NCBI GenBank assembly: GCA_035772735.1
Contig: JASDFA010000007.1
Location: forward strand, 147,993,001-148,057,000
Direction of reading: 5' to 3'
From: Datura wrightii
Lineage: Eukaryota; Streptophyta; Magnoliopsida; Solanales; Solanaceae
Length of the DNA stretch: 64,000 bases
Numbering within the stretch: position 1 is the stretch's first letter; each line of letters begins with the position of its first letter. The notes under the pieces were generated by a model, which did not search any database, was not told the origin of the DNA, and worked only from the letters and a program-made list of their open reading frames with translations. Shown here one piece after another: positions 14,201 to 25,740 of this stretch. The translations under genes and the position numbers were made by a program.

Positions 14201-15685
14201 ACTACCTCCTAAAAAGAGACATCTTTGTATGTAACTGTTAAGTTGATACTTGTCTCCCAATAGGGAGAAAATCTAAATTAAACCCTTTGATCAAAGGGTG
14301 TTCCATCTTCTCCAAATTCCTTTATCCTATCTTTTCTTTTTCTCTTTTTGCCTTATTGGTTTGGCATGGCCTACTACTTTTTAAATTTTTCTTGGATCTT
14401 TAGAATCTACTAAAGATATTCTTGGCCCACTTTCATTTTCTTTCTAGGAACCCTAACCCTTGATTATTTTTCTTTTTTTTGGGGGGTGGGGGTGGGGTGG
14501 GGTGGGGGAGTTTGCTACGGCATGGAGCACACTTTTTAGGAGCTTAACAGTTTTAGTGAGGTGACTAAAACTAAGAATTACCTTAAATAATTGCTCACTC
14601 AACCCCTTAAACTTAAAGTAGTCCACAAATGTAATATATAAAGATCCGATTATATAAAGATCCTTAAAAAATAAGTTTCACCAGCCTAGCTATAACTGTT
14701 TGTAGCCATCATTGGTGTATATTTAATGTATAGAAAGTACTTCTACCTTCCATGTTATGTGAAGGACCACTTGAAGGTGTTGTTGCTATTTGGTGAGTGG
14801 AACAGTTTTTTTTCTTACTACGATTTTCTCAAACTCTTTTTTTGAAATTTTGAATTATTAACTATTGAAGAATCTATACCTGAACTTGTTAGATTACACT
14901 GAGTAGTCAGTATTTATACCATGTAACCTAATATCTTTGGGCACTCCGTGTTTATACCTGTGCTCTGAATCCAGTAACATAAATTGGGATAGAGGAATTA
15001 TAGTATAATTGTTTGATAAGAGTATAATCAGTATATAATGTATACGCGGATTATATTGGCTAAATTTTTTATATATAACAAAGAAGTTTAATGTTAATTT
15101 TTATTGTGAGATTTGTTGGATTGTTGTGTAGTGTGAAAATTACTACTTTTGTTGTTTTGTGAGTAATAAGAATTCAACCCCGAGGTCCCCCTATGTACTA
15201 GATGTTTACTACAGCTTTTTTCTTCAATTTGTCCCCTGCTTGATATGGGCTGGGCTGTCATGATGTTGATTTGTAGGCCATCCGAGTCCAAAAATGGTCC
15301 ACCACTAGAAGCCCAAAAAGATGCATCTGGTGATCATGGTAAATCATCCAGTGGCCAAATCCTCCGCCATTTCTTTGATGATTGGCCCAAACAACAGCTT
15401 CAAGAAGGTGACAATGCTGCCACCAGCCTGTCCATTTCGATGCCCGGGGGCGGTAAACCCTCGTCCGACTTCTCGTTGAAGCTCTCGACGGGGAATGACT
15501 ATGACTCGGGTCCTCAAGTTAGTAATGTTGAACGGTCTACATGGGGGACGAGTCACCAAGTAGCCTCGATGGGTGGGCCACTTGCCGAGGCCTTAAGGTC
15601 ATCGACGACTAACTCGTCCCCGACTAGTGTTTTGCATCAATTGGCACGAGGTAGCACGTCGGAGACCAGCTATATTAGCACTTGA
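11262..15685 (+). CDS. GRF: Growth-regulating factor (GRF) transcription factor, 4 exons
   Basis: Exons are 11262-11493, 11615-11815, 12851-13175 and 15277-15685. All introns are GT..AG and the frame is maintained, giving 388 residues. The QLQ domain starts at about residue 84 (FSLAQWQELELQ) and continues with a conserved GAPVPPELL segment; in this family it binds GIF/AN3 co-activators. The WRC domain follows (DPEPGRCRRTDGKKWRC), with the zinc ligands C163, C173, C184 and H187 in C-x9-C-x10-C-x2-H spacing and a basic RGRSRSRK tail for DNA binding and nuclear entry. The C-terminal half has an FFDDWP motif (285-290), TSLSISMP (302-309, the family's TQL motif with S for Q) and GGPLAEAL (352-359). 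This set fits the longer AtGRF1-4-like class. GRFs promote cell proliferation in leaves and other young organs. Expression is probably limited by miR396, whose site is listed separately. Exon 3 uses the AG at 12849-12850, because only that acceptor keeps the frame. The paralogue number cannot be fixed from sequence alone. Confidence 0.95.
12509..12593. mobile_element. Short hairpin MITE in GRF intron 2
   Basis: The ends are TATTGCTCGGACTCTCGAAA and, in reverse complement, TATGTTGCTCAGATTTTTG, so the element folds back on itself. Only 85 bp remain. It belongs to the same family as 13334-13455 in the next intron. I recognise the TATGTTGCTCGGACTC ends as a common Solanaceae MITE. No coding capacity. 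Confidence 0.65.
12594..12780 (+). mobile_element. Probable tRNA-derived SINE remnant
   Basis: The stretch contains GGTTTGATCCC near 12,636, which is close to the RNA polymerase III B box. It is followed by a body with 'gagcgcttccc' and 'ctcagcgcaaattt..agtcgccc', wording that recurs in Solanaceae SINE-like repeats. It starts directly after the small MITE. No clean A-rich tail or target duplication was found, so family and borders are uncertain. Confidence 0.35.
12996..13017 (+). promoter_or_regulatory. miR396 target site in GRF mRNA
   Basis: The 22 bases CCGTTCAAGAAAGCCTGTGG plus AA lie in exon 3 over the codons for R-S-R-K-P-V at the end of the WRC domain. This is the known position and sequence of the miR396 site in plant GRF mRNAs, with one bulged base relative to the miRNA. 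It implies post-transcriptional repression of this gene in older tissue. Confidence 0.9.
13334..13455. mobile_element. Hairpin MITE in GRF intron 3
   Basis: A 122-bp element whose ends, TATGTTGCTCAAAGACTT and the reverse complement TATGTTGTTCGAAATCTTC, pair with each other. The middle also folds back ('cagatccttaaaaaaaagtagtgcatttttaaagaattc'). It is a second copy of the element at 12509-12593. Both copies are intronic in the same gene. Confidence 0.7.
14481..14510 (+). other. G-run tract in GRF intron 3 (possible G-quadruplex)
   Basis: Thirty bases consist almost entirely of G runs of 4-6 separated by single T or A. That exceeds the minimum of four G3 runs needed for a G-quadruplex on the sense strand, so it would also be present in the pre-mRNA. 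Confidence 0.6.
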
Positions 15686-17191
15686 TTTTTGCAAGTGTCT
15701 TGTTTGATTTTTCATGACAAAGGGTGTTTTTTTGAACTTTGTTGCTTTTTTTTTTTCCTTGGTCGTGGTATTGTTTTTTCTTTTTGCTGCGTTCACTAAC
15801 TATCCGCTGTACAAATTTTCATTGTATGCGTGGTGTGCTTATTATTTGGTTTGAGTTGATACAAAAGTTTGTGCATTTTGGTGAACTTGGCCGTTATTTT
15901 GATCGACCGGTCAAATATGTAACTTGTCCCGTAACAATTAGGCCCACTTCAACCTGCCTCATGGCCCAATTTAGATGACAAGCCTACAGCGACTTTTACC
16001 TTAAAGTCTTCAAGTTATCTAATTTTTGTATTCATGTTTCTCTCCTTATGATTTTACCATTGTACATGCCACACTTTTAAACTTATGCATTCAAAATATA
16101 TAGTATTTATTAAAATATTTAAGCTACTTATTAAAAATATGGAGTTGATTTGATGGTAACAGGGCGGGGCAAATTTTTGGTTATGCAGAGCAGGGCGGAT
16201 GAAGCTGTTGTGCGTGGTGAATTGTCCACTTTGTTTCAATGAATAGTGTTAGCCGAATTTCCTCTTCCTAAACACTTTAGAATATTTTTCAGCAATCTTT
16301 GTGCCTGTGCCATGTCTTTGCCTTGCACCAGTCTCGCCATGCCAATGTCCCTGCCTAGCCGAGTCATCCCGCGCAAAGCAGTTTGTTGTAGCTAACATTC
16401 AATGCCATTGTCTCACAGCTCTGCATATTACTTCCGGAATCCACAAGCACCCGTGCCAAGAGGCATGTTCGAACCTTGGGGTTTAGTACTATTCTTATAC
16501 TGTAGTTTCACCTCAGATACTTTATTTTAAATTAAAAAGAATGGCTCGGTGCACTAAGTTTTCGTTATTTTAAATAAATTTTATATTTTAAAAAAATAAT
16601 AGCACATGCAGATGGAATTCCAGATGCTACCTTTCACTTCTGGGACATTGATTTGGCAACTCCACCAATCCATATGTGTGTATTTCTTAAAGTATATTTA
16701 AAGATAGATTCAAAATTTGAAATTTATGAGTTATTGGAAAAACCTCAAATTAATACTAATATAATAAATGAAAATTCATAGTCAAATATTATGGATACTA
16801 GTGATATTTTAAATATATATTATAAAATCCGAGTAATGGCATTGAGTTCAAGTAAACTCGTAACCAACCCTCTAGATCCGCCACAGCACATCAGCCAAAA
16901 CCATTTCCCATTTCACAGCATGACTCAGTGCATTATTCCTCAGCCTCATAGTAACTTGTGGCTCTTAAAAATTTTCCCAGGTACATCAGCTAAACAAAAT
17001 CCAAATAGTAATATTGGCATAATCAAGTATAACTACAGCTAGCATCCAGCATGTTTTTCACCGAGCAAAATTTTTTGGTGATGTAAATGAGATCCCCTTG
17101 CTTTTCACTATAATTTAGACATCAGTATCAACAAGGGGGTGGGAGCAATGATACATCACAAGTCATAACCAGACAGCAAACTTCAGCTCTG
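15686..17191. other. Intergenic region between convergent GRF and kinase genes
   Basis: This holds the 3' flanks of two convergent genes. A GC-richer patch at about 16,300-16,480 has short repeated words (gcc, tgcc, cctgcc) but no recognisable protein or RNA. I see no further gene. A degenerate 'gcggggc' repeat start lies near 16,163. Confidence 0.6.
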
Positions 17192-20100
17192 CTAGAACAG
17201 CTCAAATTCTAGATGCTCTCCTGTTGAACCATACTCCAAAAACTTTTTGCTCTTTCCCTCAAGTGCTACTTTTGTTGCTCCAGGTACTTGAGGTGGAATG
17301 GCGCAGCGTATCAGTGCCCAGTTCAGGCCATCAAAGAAGGGGTGTCTCTTAATCTCAGCAGCACCTGTTTCTGTTCCCAAGCGATTCTCGGGCTCCTTTA
17401 CTAACAGCCCTCTGATTAGATCCCTCGCCTGAAAACTAACAATCTGGCTGTCGGGAAATCTGAGGTTCTGCATGACGACGTTGGCCAAAGTTTCCTCATT
17501 TCCAGCACCTTTAAAGGGTGTCTTCCCATATAGAAGCTCGTAAAGGAAAACACCCAGTGTCCACCAGTCAACAGCACTCCCATGGCCCTCACCTTTAATG
17601 ATCTCAGGGGCCAAGTATTCATGTGTACCCACGAACGAGTTGGACCGAGCTTCTGTTGGCTCTACCACAAGTTGAGGCAATGATCTGTTAAGAGATGCAG
17701 CTTCAGCTTTTTGCTTTCTTGCTCTTGCAGTGCCAGGTAAAACTCTGGGGCTAAAGCAAGAAACTTGACATGACGGTCCCGCACAAAAAGGATCAATGCA
17801 GTTGGATCCTGCACATGGACCAGAGATCCGTGGGGCTTCTACTCCCAATGACGATGACTGTAGAAGAGTGGGATTAACAGAGCATCTGAGTGAGAGGTCA
17901 AAATCAGTAAGCATGATGTGACCATCTTCCCGGACCAGAATGTTTTCTGGTTTCAAATCACGGTATACAACTCCAAGCATATGCAAATACTCCAGAGCAA
18001 GGAGAACCTCAGCAACATAAAACCTGCGATTACAATGAGTTATGAGAGGTTTCACCGACTACCAAGTACACGGGTGTGGAAGCTAGAAGATGTATAATAC
18101 ATCCAAATTTGAATATAGTGGATAAAAAACACAGTTGCTAGCTTCCATTAAAACATTGGCAGGAATTGATATCTGCATTCTCAGCCTGGTTAAGATAATA
18201 ATTAATTCATCTATGGTTAAATATTATAGATAAATATTCAGAACGCAGAATACAGTTACTAGCTTCCATAAAAACTCAGCTGAAACTGTGATGTACATTC
18301 AACCAAGTTAGGAAAAGCACAACCTCTACGTCATGATAATAGATTGGAAGGAGGTGGAGAGAGGGAGCCATCTGTACATTAAGAAAGTCTTTCATGACGT
18401 TGATGTACCAACAGGTCATCAGATAATTACATGGCAATTCAAGGAGTAGCATATGCTAAACAGAGAAGACACTTGATATCTCACAAGATAGAGAACCCAA
18501 AATCAGTAAAACATGTCTAATACTAGTCAGAGAAATCCTGGGTCACTTGAAGAATTTAAATTATACGCTAGGCTAGTCGTCTTGTGATAATGGAAGAATT
18601 TTTTTATGCTAAAGTTGACAGAGCTGGTTCAACTTTTCTACAGTGTTTCTTTCAAACAGTGTAAAAAATACAGCTCTCAAAGCAAGCCAACATTTAAAAC
18701 AGCAGCCCAAAGTTCTCCCTTTCTATGTAAAATTACCATGTCTTCACCAAAACTATTGACAAAATTTCTGCGTAATCCAGATTTTGATACTGCATTAACA
18801 CAGAAATAAGATAAAACCAAGAACCATGAACAAGGCCCAATCAAATAAGCTCCATTCAGCCTTTAAAACTTAAAAGCAACAGTTTTAACACAAGTGTATT
18901 TTTATTAGTTTTCATTTTTCTTTGGCAAGGAGGGGTTTGATTGGTGAGGAAAGAGGATACACCTGATCAGAAAATGCATGCAATTTTAAAGAATTTGTCT
19001 TATCTCTTAGCACAGACTCCTATGGTCATGCATTACCTAGCCCTATATGTTCGAGTCAATAAAGTTAATAAAAAATCCAAGCTACCCCCTATGATAAACC
19101 GAGACTTCGATGTGTAAAATGAATTATGGGAAGCTGAAATCTTACGGGTTTCAAAAAGGGTGTTTATAGATGGATGATAATCAAGTGCGAATAGGCATAT
19201 CATATGAAAAATGACTGCATAAATACGCATCCATATACAGTCTAACCCATTTAAACTAATGAACCTTTGTTACACGTTACCAATTCTTTTCCACATCTAT
19301 TTGCAGGTCAAAGAAAGACAGTCTTTATGTGTTATGCTTATGCTATCATTTCTAAAGAAACCTTTATCATTTACAAGTATTTCCCAGCAAGGCATCACCT
19401 GCCAACATGATTAATGTTGAGTAAGATCTACTGCATTGGAAAACATCATACCTTGCTGCCGGCTCAGAAAAATATCGACCTGGCTGCTTCTGACGGAGGA
19501 CATGTAAATCACCACCTGAGCAGAACTCCATAACTAAACATGATAAATTATCTGAAGTGAACTGTGCATACAGTGTTGGCAGAAAAGGATGATCAAGGAT
19601 CCGCAGAATCTCTCTTTCAGTTTGGGCCCTAGGCAACTTTTTCCTTCTTGCCAGATATTCGTTATCCATAACTTTTATTGCAAACAAGCAGTTAGTTTCT
19701 AGCAGCTCAGCAAGATAAACCGTGCCAATGTCTCCACAACCAAGCTTCTTCAATAAATTGAAGTGATTTAATCCTAAGAATCCATAGTGTTTCCTCACCT
19801 GATTGATAGCCTGCCACCTGCCATCTTTAGACATATGTGGTCTGTTCCCAGAAAAAGAGCCGCTTAGGTTGCTCTCCTCACTAATGGTTGTGCTAGTACT
19901 ATAATCACCAATACTGCTCTTTGAGCTCTGAGAGAATTCCCCTTGCTCCCTAGATTTTGATGTCTTGTTAAATTTCAAGACAGGAGGACCACTATTGTCA
20001 TAGCCATTAGCAGCACAGCTAATGCTATTTTCACTGGATCCAACTGTCATACACCCAGAGATTTGCTTTGCAGGTTCCTCACTAGATTCCTTCCCCACAC

Positions 20101-21631
20101 CCTCGAGAGTGCACTGACATCTTTGGCAGATAAGTTGACTTGGCGATTCTGTGGAACCATTTACTTCATAGCATAGATTAAAAGTGCCCGCTGCTAGTGC
20201 TGCCTCCTCTTTCAATTTCTTCTTAACAAGATATTTGTTTTTGACTGGAGGCTTAATGGCACGACTGGTGCCTTTTGTTGATTTGGTCTCCTTGTTGCCT
20301 CTTACTACATTCGACAAAGGCACTGTCTGCGACCTGCCTTTCCGCCTCAGCTTTAGAGCTGCTTTGTTTGCTACTCTAAATGATGTAACCACATTTCTCT
20401 TCTGATTATCTGGCGATCTTTTTGGTACAGACACCAATACGACATTGCTAGACTCACATGAAGATGAGGAAGGAACTGCAGTTTGGTTTTTGTCCTTAGT
20501 TGATGCTGTTCCTAGTGGTTTCATCTCATGATGGTTTGATGCTTGTGCATTCTCATTTTCCTGGAGACTGGAAGTTGTAATCTGTAGAGCCTGTGTGGCT
20601 ACCAACCTAGGAGAAGAAATGGCACCTTGGTTTGAGGACTTCATGGGCTCTTTCAGGTACTCAGGCATCATGTTGAAAGAGCCAGAAATGCTTTCTGCAC
20701 CTCCTGTCCTCTCATTTTCCGCTACAACTGATGCTGCTTGCTTAGTTACTGGTTTATCACCAATTCGAGGTGAAGAGAGAGCATTTTGGCTGGTTGACCT
20801 CATTTTGACTTCTAGAGGCTGTAGAAAATCCTTTTTATGGGAGCCTGGTACATCTGCTGGCAATATTCTCTCAGAATGCCTGGATATGAACTCTGTACTC
20901 TTAGTACTCGGGTTACTAGCATATCGAGGAGAAGAAAGGACACTTTGACCTGGTGACTTTAACCTGGACTCTTGGATGTGCTGAGGCACAGATCTGGACG
21001 TGCTCTCTGCTGGCACTACTCTCCCGTTCTGACTCATGCTAAATGGTTTAATGGCAAATCGTGGAGAAGAACGGGGACTATGGTTTGCTGACTTAACATA
21101 TCGTTCATGGGGGTTATGGGACACATTGTGGAGACCTCCTGAAATGCTTTCATCTTGTACTAGTCTTTCTGACCGAAGAAAACCAGATTCACTAGGACCT
21201 GCAAATCGGGAGGAACATGTAATTCTTCCAGGTTCTAAAACACTAGGAGAACCAGGTGGCTTTGACAATCGCTTCATTGCAGCCATTTCTGCTGCCTGAG
21301 ATATGCATAAACCCCGAAATGCCTGCTTTAGAGAAACTGGATCAGAAAACCCTGTTACCGGAGAGTGCGATCCACCACCCCTCATTGGCCTTTTTGAGGC
21401 ATCTCTTCTAACATGATCTGTCAAATCCAGACTCCTTGATGTTCTTGCATTGATGGATTCGAAAAGCTGATTGATGTCATCTCCTAAGAATTTACTGGCT
21501 CCTTTTCTAACCAAAGGAGGCTTCTGTTTCCTGTCCGGTTCAACTACTTGATTAAACTTTCTTGAATGCTGTGAGAATTCAACCTCATCCTTCGACTCAA
21601 CAATTTCACAATTACTACGAAATGAACCCAT
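17192..21631 (-). CDS. AGC VIII protein kinase, KIPK/D6PK-like, 2 coding exons
   Basis: Coding exons on the minus strand are 21631-19452 and 18023-17192, with a phase-2 GT..AG intron, giving 1003 residues. The ATG at 21631 was chosen because the protein then begins MGSFRSNCEIVE, as in KIPK-type kinases; the frame upstream has no ATG. Residues 1 to about 620 are a long, serine-rich, basic, disordered tail with repeated 'SSPR' blocks. The kinase domain starts at about 624: glycine loop LGCGDIGTVYL, lysine K653, catalytic YRDLKPEN (D749) and DFD at 767-769 in place of DFG, the hallmark of plant AGC VIII kinases. A long cysteine-containing insertion separates DFD from the activation segment SFVGTHEYLAPE, which is also typical of the class. 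The last four residues, FELF, match the FxxF (PIF) motif used for docking PDK1. Members phosphorylate PIN auxin carriers or bind the kinesin-like protein KCBP. The long N-terminus favours KIPK over D6PK. The assignment within the clade is by resemblance only. Confidence 0.93.
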
Positions 21632-22746
21632 CACAACAGGCCTTGGCACTAAATAGACTAATCAGCAAGCACTCAGCACCTCAAAGGTAAATGGCTTACA
21701 CATAAAACCTTGATTTGAACCATCTTTCAAAAGCCAAACACTTTGCTGACTATGCCTGGAGCATCATACATCACAGCGAATCCAAAATTTCTGAGCTCTA
21801 TCGATCCGGTTTATTTCAGCCATTTTGAAATCCATCCTTGTCCCTGTAATGATAATCAGAATGCCATATTAGAAAACAAAACAACACCCTCTATCTTCCT
21901 CAGTAATCAAACTCATACATATACACTAAACCAGAATAATTACACAGAAGAGGTAAATATCACCTCTTTGGAAAGAAAACAAGAATAAAGAAATAAATAA
22001 ACAAGCTTTTCATGAAACAGAGAAAGAAAATGAAAAGCTCAAAAATCAAGTTGGATGAAATTTTTCAAGAACATCTGCAAAGAAAAACATTTACATGACC
22101 TCAATAAATCATTCTCTATAGTTTGAGGTCCAACATTGTATGAACAACAAAAGTAAATCTTTTGATGCCATGAAATCTGTTTAAACAAAGTAATGGATAT
22201 TGTAAGGTACTTATGTTGCTTCCTAGTAGAAGTAGCCATACAACCCTTAATGAGGGCATGAATCCACCATTTTATGAACAAGCATCAACTTAATGAATTT
22301 TATACCTATAAGCCAAACCCAAATATGGAGATACACTCAGTTCAAACATAGATCCATTTCAATTGAAACAACCCCATTAATCAAAGACAACAAAGATAAC
22401 AACTTTTGAAGTGGGATTTATTTTTGAAATTCCTCCATTTATCCTTACTTCCTAAAAAGTTGCAATTTTTAGTACAATATGAAGAACTTAACGCAACTCA
22501 TGAAAAAAGAAGGGAAAAAAAAAAGAGAAAAAGAAGACATTGAGTAGCTTAAAAGTCATTGCAAGGAAATTAAGAAGAAACCCATTAAGATTCAGCACAT
22601 AATGACCATCAACAATGAACAAAAGTTCAAACAAAACACAACAGCAAATCAAGAAAATGAATCAAAGAAGGCATTTACCTTCAAATAAATGATGTAAACA
22701 GATCTAAACCTCTGTATTTTCACAAACTAAACTCTGAACAAATGCT

Positions 22747-22794
<48 letters not shown>

Positions 22795-22800
22795 TTCTTT
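21632..22800 (-). promoter_or_regulatory. 5' leader, leader intron and CT microsatellite of the kinase gene
   Basis: On the minus strand a likely leader intron runs from the donor at 22678-22677 (GAAG|GTAAAT) to the acceptor at 21845-21844 (TTACAG|GG), about 835 bp. Just upstream, at about 22,750-22,791, is an uninterrupted GA/CT repeat of roughly 20 units, which reads as CT on the transcribed strand. Long CT tracts in leaders can act as core-promoter elements in plants. The transcription start is not determined. Confidence 0.5.
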
Positions 22801-23005
22801 CAATTTTTCTCATTTCCTCTGTATATTTTTCTAACATCAATGGTCCTTTCTTGGATTGTATAGAGGACATGTGGGCTTCCACTCCATGGGAGTGAAACGG
22901 GTCCCACATACAATTTTTCTAATTTCAAATGATTTTTCAAAATTTAATTTTATAGCAAAGATAATAAAACAATTATTTTTAAATTATGAAAGTAATAGAA
23001 AATAA

Positions 23006-23242
23006 TACTATTTCCTTCCTCCCAATTAATTGTCATATTTTCCATTCACAACCCTTTGGAAATCACAAATAAAAAGTATTTTTTATTAAATTATTCTTAA
23101 CTCCTTTTAATATAATTAATATTAATTACTTTTTAAAATAAAATAAAAATATTAATGAAATTTATCATAAAATAAATTGACAAGTATTTTAGTACAAACA
23201 TTTTAAATAATATTCACAATTAATATAGGATGGAGGGAGTTA
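23006..23242. mobile_element. Stowaway-like MITE
   Basis: The left end TACTATTTCCTTCCTCCC and the right end GGATGGAGGGAGTTA are inverted copies of the CTCCCTCC-type Stowaway terminus and lie about 237 bp apart in AT-rich DNA. The next element of the same superfamily starts only 13 bp downstream. No coding capacity. Confidence 0.65.
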
Positions 23243-23254
23243 TTAATATTATAA

Positions 23255-23524
23255 TACTTCATCTATTCCATTTTAATTGTTGGGATAAGATTTGTACACT
23301 TATTAAGAAAAAAATTAATAAAAATAATAATTTTAACTAATATATGCCTATTAATTTTTAAAAAACACATAATAATAATTGTTTTGACATTTTAGAATGA
23401 CTTTAAATACTAAAAATATAATTAGAAGAATAAAATTAATTATCTCTTGAATTTTAAAATTAACATATATTTTTAAATAATTATTTTTAATATTATCTAA
23501 CAATTAAAATAAAACGAGGGAGTA
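23255..23524. mobile_element. Stowaway-like MITE, intact ends
   Basis: Terminal inverted repeats TACTTCATCTATTCCATTTT and, at the right, AAAATAAAACGAGGGAGTA bound a 270-bp AT-rich interior. TA at each border fits the Stowaway (Tc1/mariner) target. The interior shares its block order with the degenerate tandem copies at 7.2-7.6 kb. Confidence 0.7.
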
Positions 23525-23829
23525 TAAATTTAGAAAAGTTAAAGGAAGACAAGGTAAATTAGGATAGCAAGAGTGTAATTTTGGAAAGATTTATATATCT
23601 ATTAAAAGTGTATTAAATATTTAACCAATTAATTAATTTTTTAAATAAAAATAAATTGAAAAGTTTCTCATTCAGAGTTGGGCTGGGGACAATGCACGTC
23701 TTTACAACGTGCTTAACCTGTAACATCTTGCCTAACAAATATTATTTATATTTATATATATATATATAATACAAATCTTACTTTGCTTTGGATTCTCCAA
23801 TTGCTTTCTTTATCTTTTTTTAGTTAATT

Positions 23830-24177
23830 ATTTATGTTTAAGTTCAATGTACTTTTCTATGTTATAATAATTTTTTTTTTGTATTTGCTATATAAATTAA
23901 AAAAATTATTTTAAAAATATTGATATATATTTAATACAAAAATTATGAAGATGAGAATGAGGTGAGGGTGGAAATAGGGCGATGGGTGTTATGGAGGTGG
24001 ATGTGGGCGGGGAGTGGAGTGGATAATTGTGAGCTTGGGAGGTTATAATGTGATTTGTTTTTCCTACTTTTATAAGAAAAGTCATTTTTCTCGTTTTCAA
24101 AAAATTTATATTTTTAAAAAAATTTTATCAATGCAAAAGAAATAAAAAGAATTGTTTCCTTCGGACCAAACATAGCC
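23830..24177. mobile_element. Degenerate TTA-type MITE with G-rich core
   Basis: The right end, CCTTCGGACCAAACATAGCC followed by TAA, matches in position and wording the right ends at 48,594 and 30,090. The interior has 'attatgaagatgagaatgaggtgaggg', a G-rich stretch (about 23,946-24,040), then 'gtgatttgtttttcctacttttataagaaaagtcattttt', all collinear with the 48.1-kb copy. The left end is eroded and its position is approximate. Confidence 0.5.
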
Positions 24178-25674
24178 TAAGAGACTCACTTTTTTCCTAG
24201 AATAAGTCTTTTCTCGAATCATTAACTATTAAGAAGTTTCAAATTTTATTTTCTTGGTTTTACAGCATTGATTAAATTTGAATTCACATTCTAAAGTCTC
24301 ATATTTAAAATATAATATTATTTATAAAAAGCAATAACATATTCAAATTTAAATTCGAACTCTTTAATTAAAGACGAAAAAATTCTTATGATTCAACCAC
24401 ACCCGTTGTTGGTAAGAAATTTCATATTTTGATAAGAATTTTTAATGTTTTGATATGTTTAATCTATCTGTCTTAATTTTTTAAAGAAGAACATCAGTTT
24501 CTATATTTAGAGCCCGTTTGAATAATTTAAAATCTTATTGATTTGAGGTTGAAATTTTATTTAGACATGCAATATGAATTTTTTAAGTTATATATATTTT
24601 TTCATAAACATAAAAACCCTTTCAATTCAATAAAACTATCGAAACTTACAAAGCTCTTGTAAATTTTACCAAAAGAGCAAATCATATTTCATAAATAAGG
24701 TATCAAAATATCCTAAGGTGCTGACTTAATAAATCACATATCTCAAATTTTATTTATTATAAATAATTGCGATTACATGTCATTATAAACTTTCAAATAC
24801 ACATAATTTTATAGAGATTCACTAGGTAAATTAACAATACCAGTAACTAGTTATTCTTTGTATAATCTTCCCACATCGAGTTTGACTTTTTTTTTTTTTG
24901 CAAAATTTAAAATTATGAATTTTTTTTATGTAAAATATAAATTTACGGGTCAAATTTTATATCTTAAAAAAATAATTAATTCACCACTTAAAAAATTAAA
25001 ATCCTAATTTTTGGAGAATTTAAGATTTAATATTGAAATTAAAGTTTTTTTTTACAAATTTTATAAACAGACGACTAAATTCAAATCAAAAACTTCGAAT
25101 TGAGGTCTCAAATCCGACGGTCAAACACCAATTTAATAATTCAAATTCATTTTATACATATTTAAATCACGAAACTTAAATAACATTTTGATATATCATA
25201 CTAATTTTAATTTAAAAGTTACTCGGAAAATTATTAGTTAAATAGTATTACGTGATGCTTTATGGTTTTCTTATTTTCTTGCCTGACAATTACTTCTTTT
25301 CACAAGTAACCATTTTTATTTAAAGAATTAATCTACTTTACTTTTGATGGGAAATACGATGCTTTCACTTAAGTGTAGAATAGACAATACTTTACTCAGA
25401 GACCTAACAATTATTGGTTTGAGAAAAAGCAATTATTGGGCCTTTCAAAATATTACAAATAGATGGACTCTACCCTTGACATCTTTGATATATATATATT
25501 TTTTTCTTCCCTGAATTTGAGATTACAAAAAAAAAAAAGAAAAAAAAAAGGAAGTTCAGTTATGAAAATGTACAAGAGCTTAAGACTTTTTATTATGCTC
25601 TTTTTAGGGAATTGAAACTATTTTAAATTAAATTTCATTTTATTAAATAAAAATAATAACATAGTATAATTCTA

Positions 25675-25740
25675 CAAATAAAGTCTGAGAAACTGGATAG
25701 TGTGTACGCCGATTTTACCTCTATCTTAAGAGATTTTTCT
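25675..25740 (-). mobile_element. SINE fragment (TS-like), degraded
   Basis: The bases 'ggatagtgtgtacgccgattttacctctatc' resemble the reverse complement of the middle of tobacco TS-type SINEs, where the 'agtgtgtacgcagaccttacccctacc' wording is common. No 3' (TTG)n tail or target duplication is visible. The assignment is tentative. Confidence 0.35.

Noticed and set aside
20595..21299. Plus-strand frames opposite the kinase N-terminal exon
   Set aside because: These are antisense shadows of the serine-rich coding region of the kinase.
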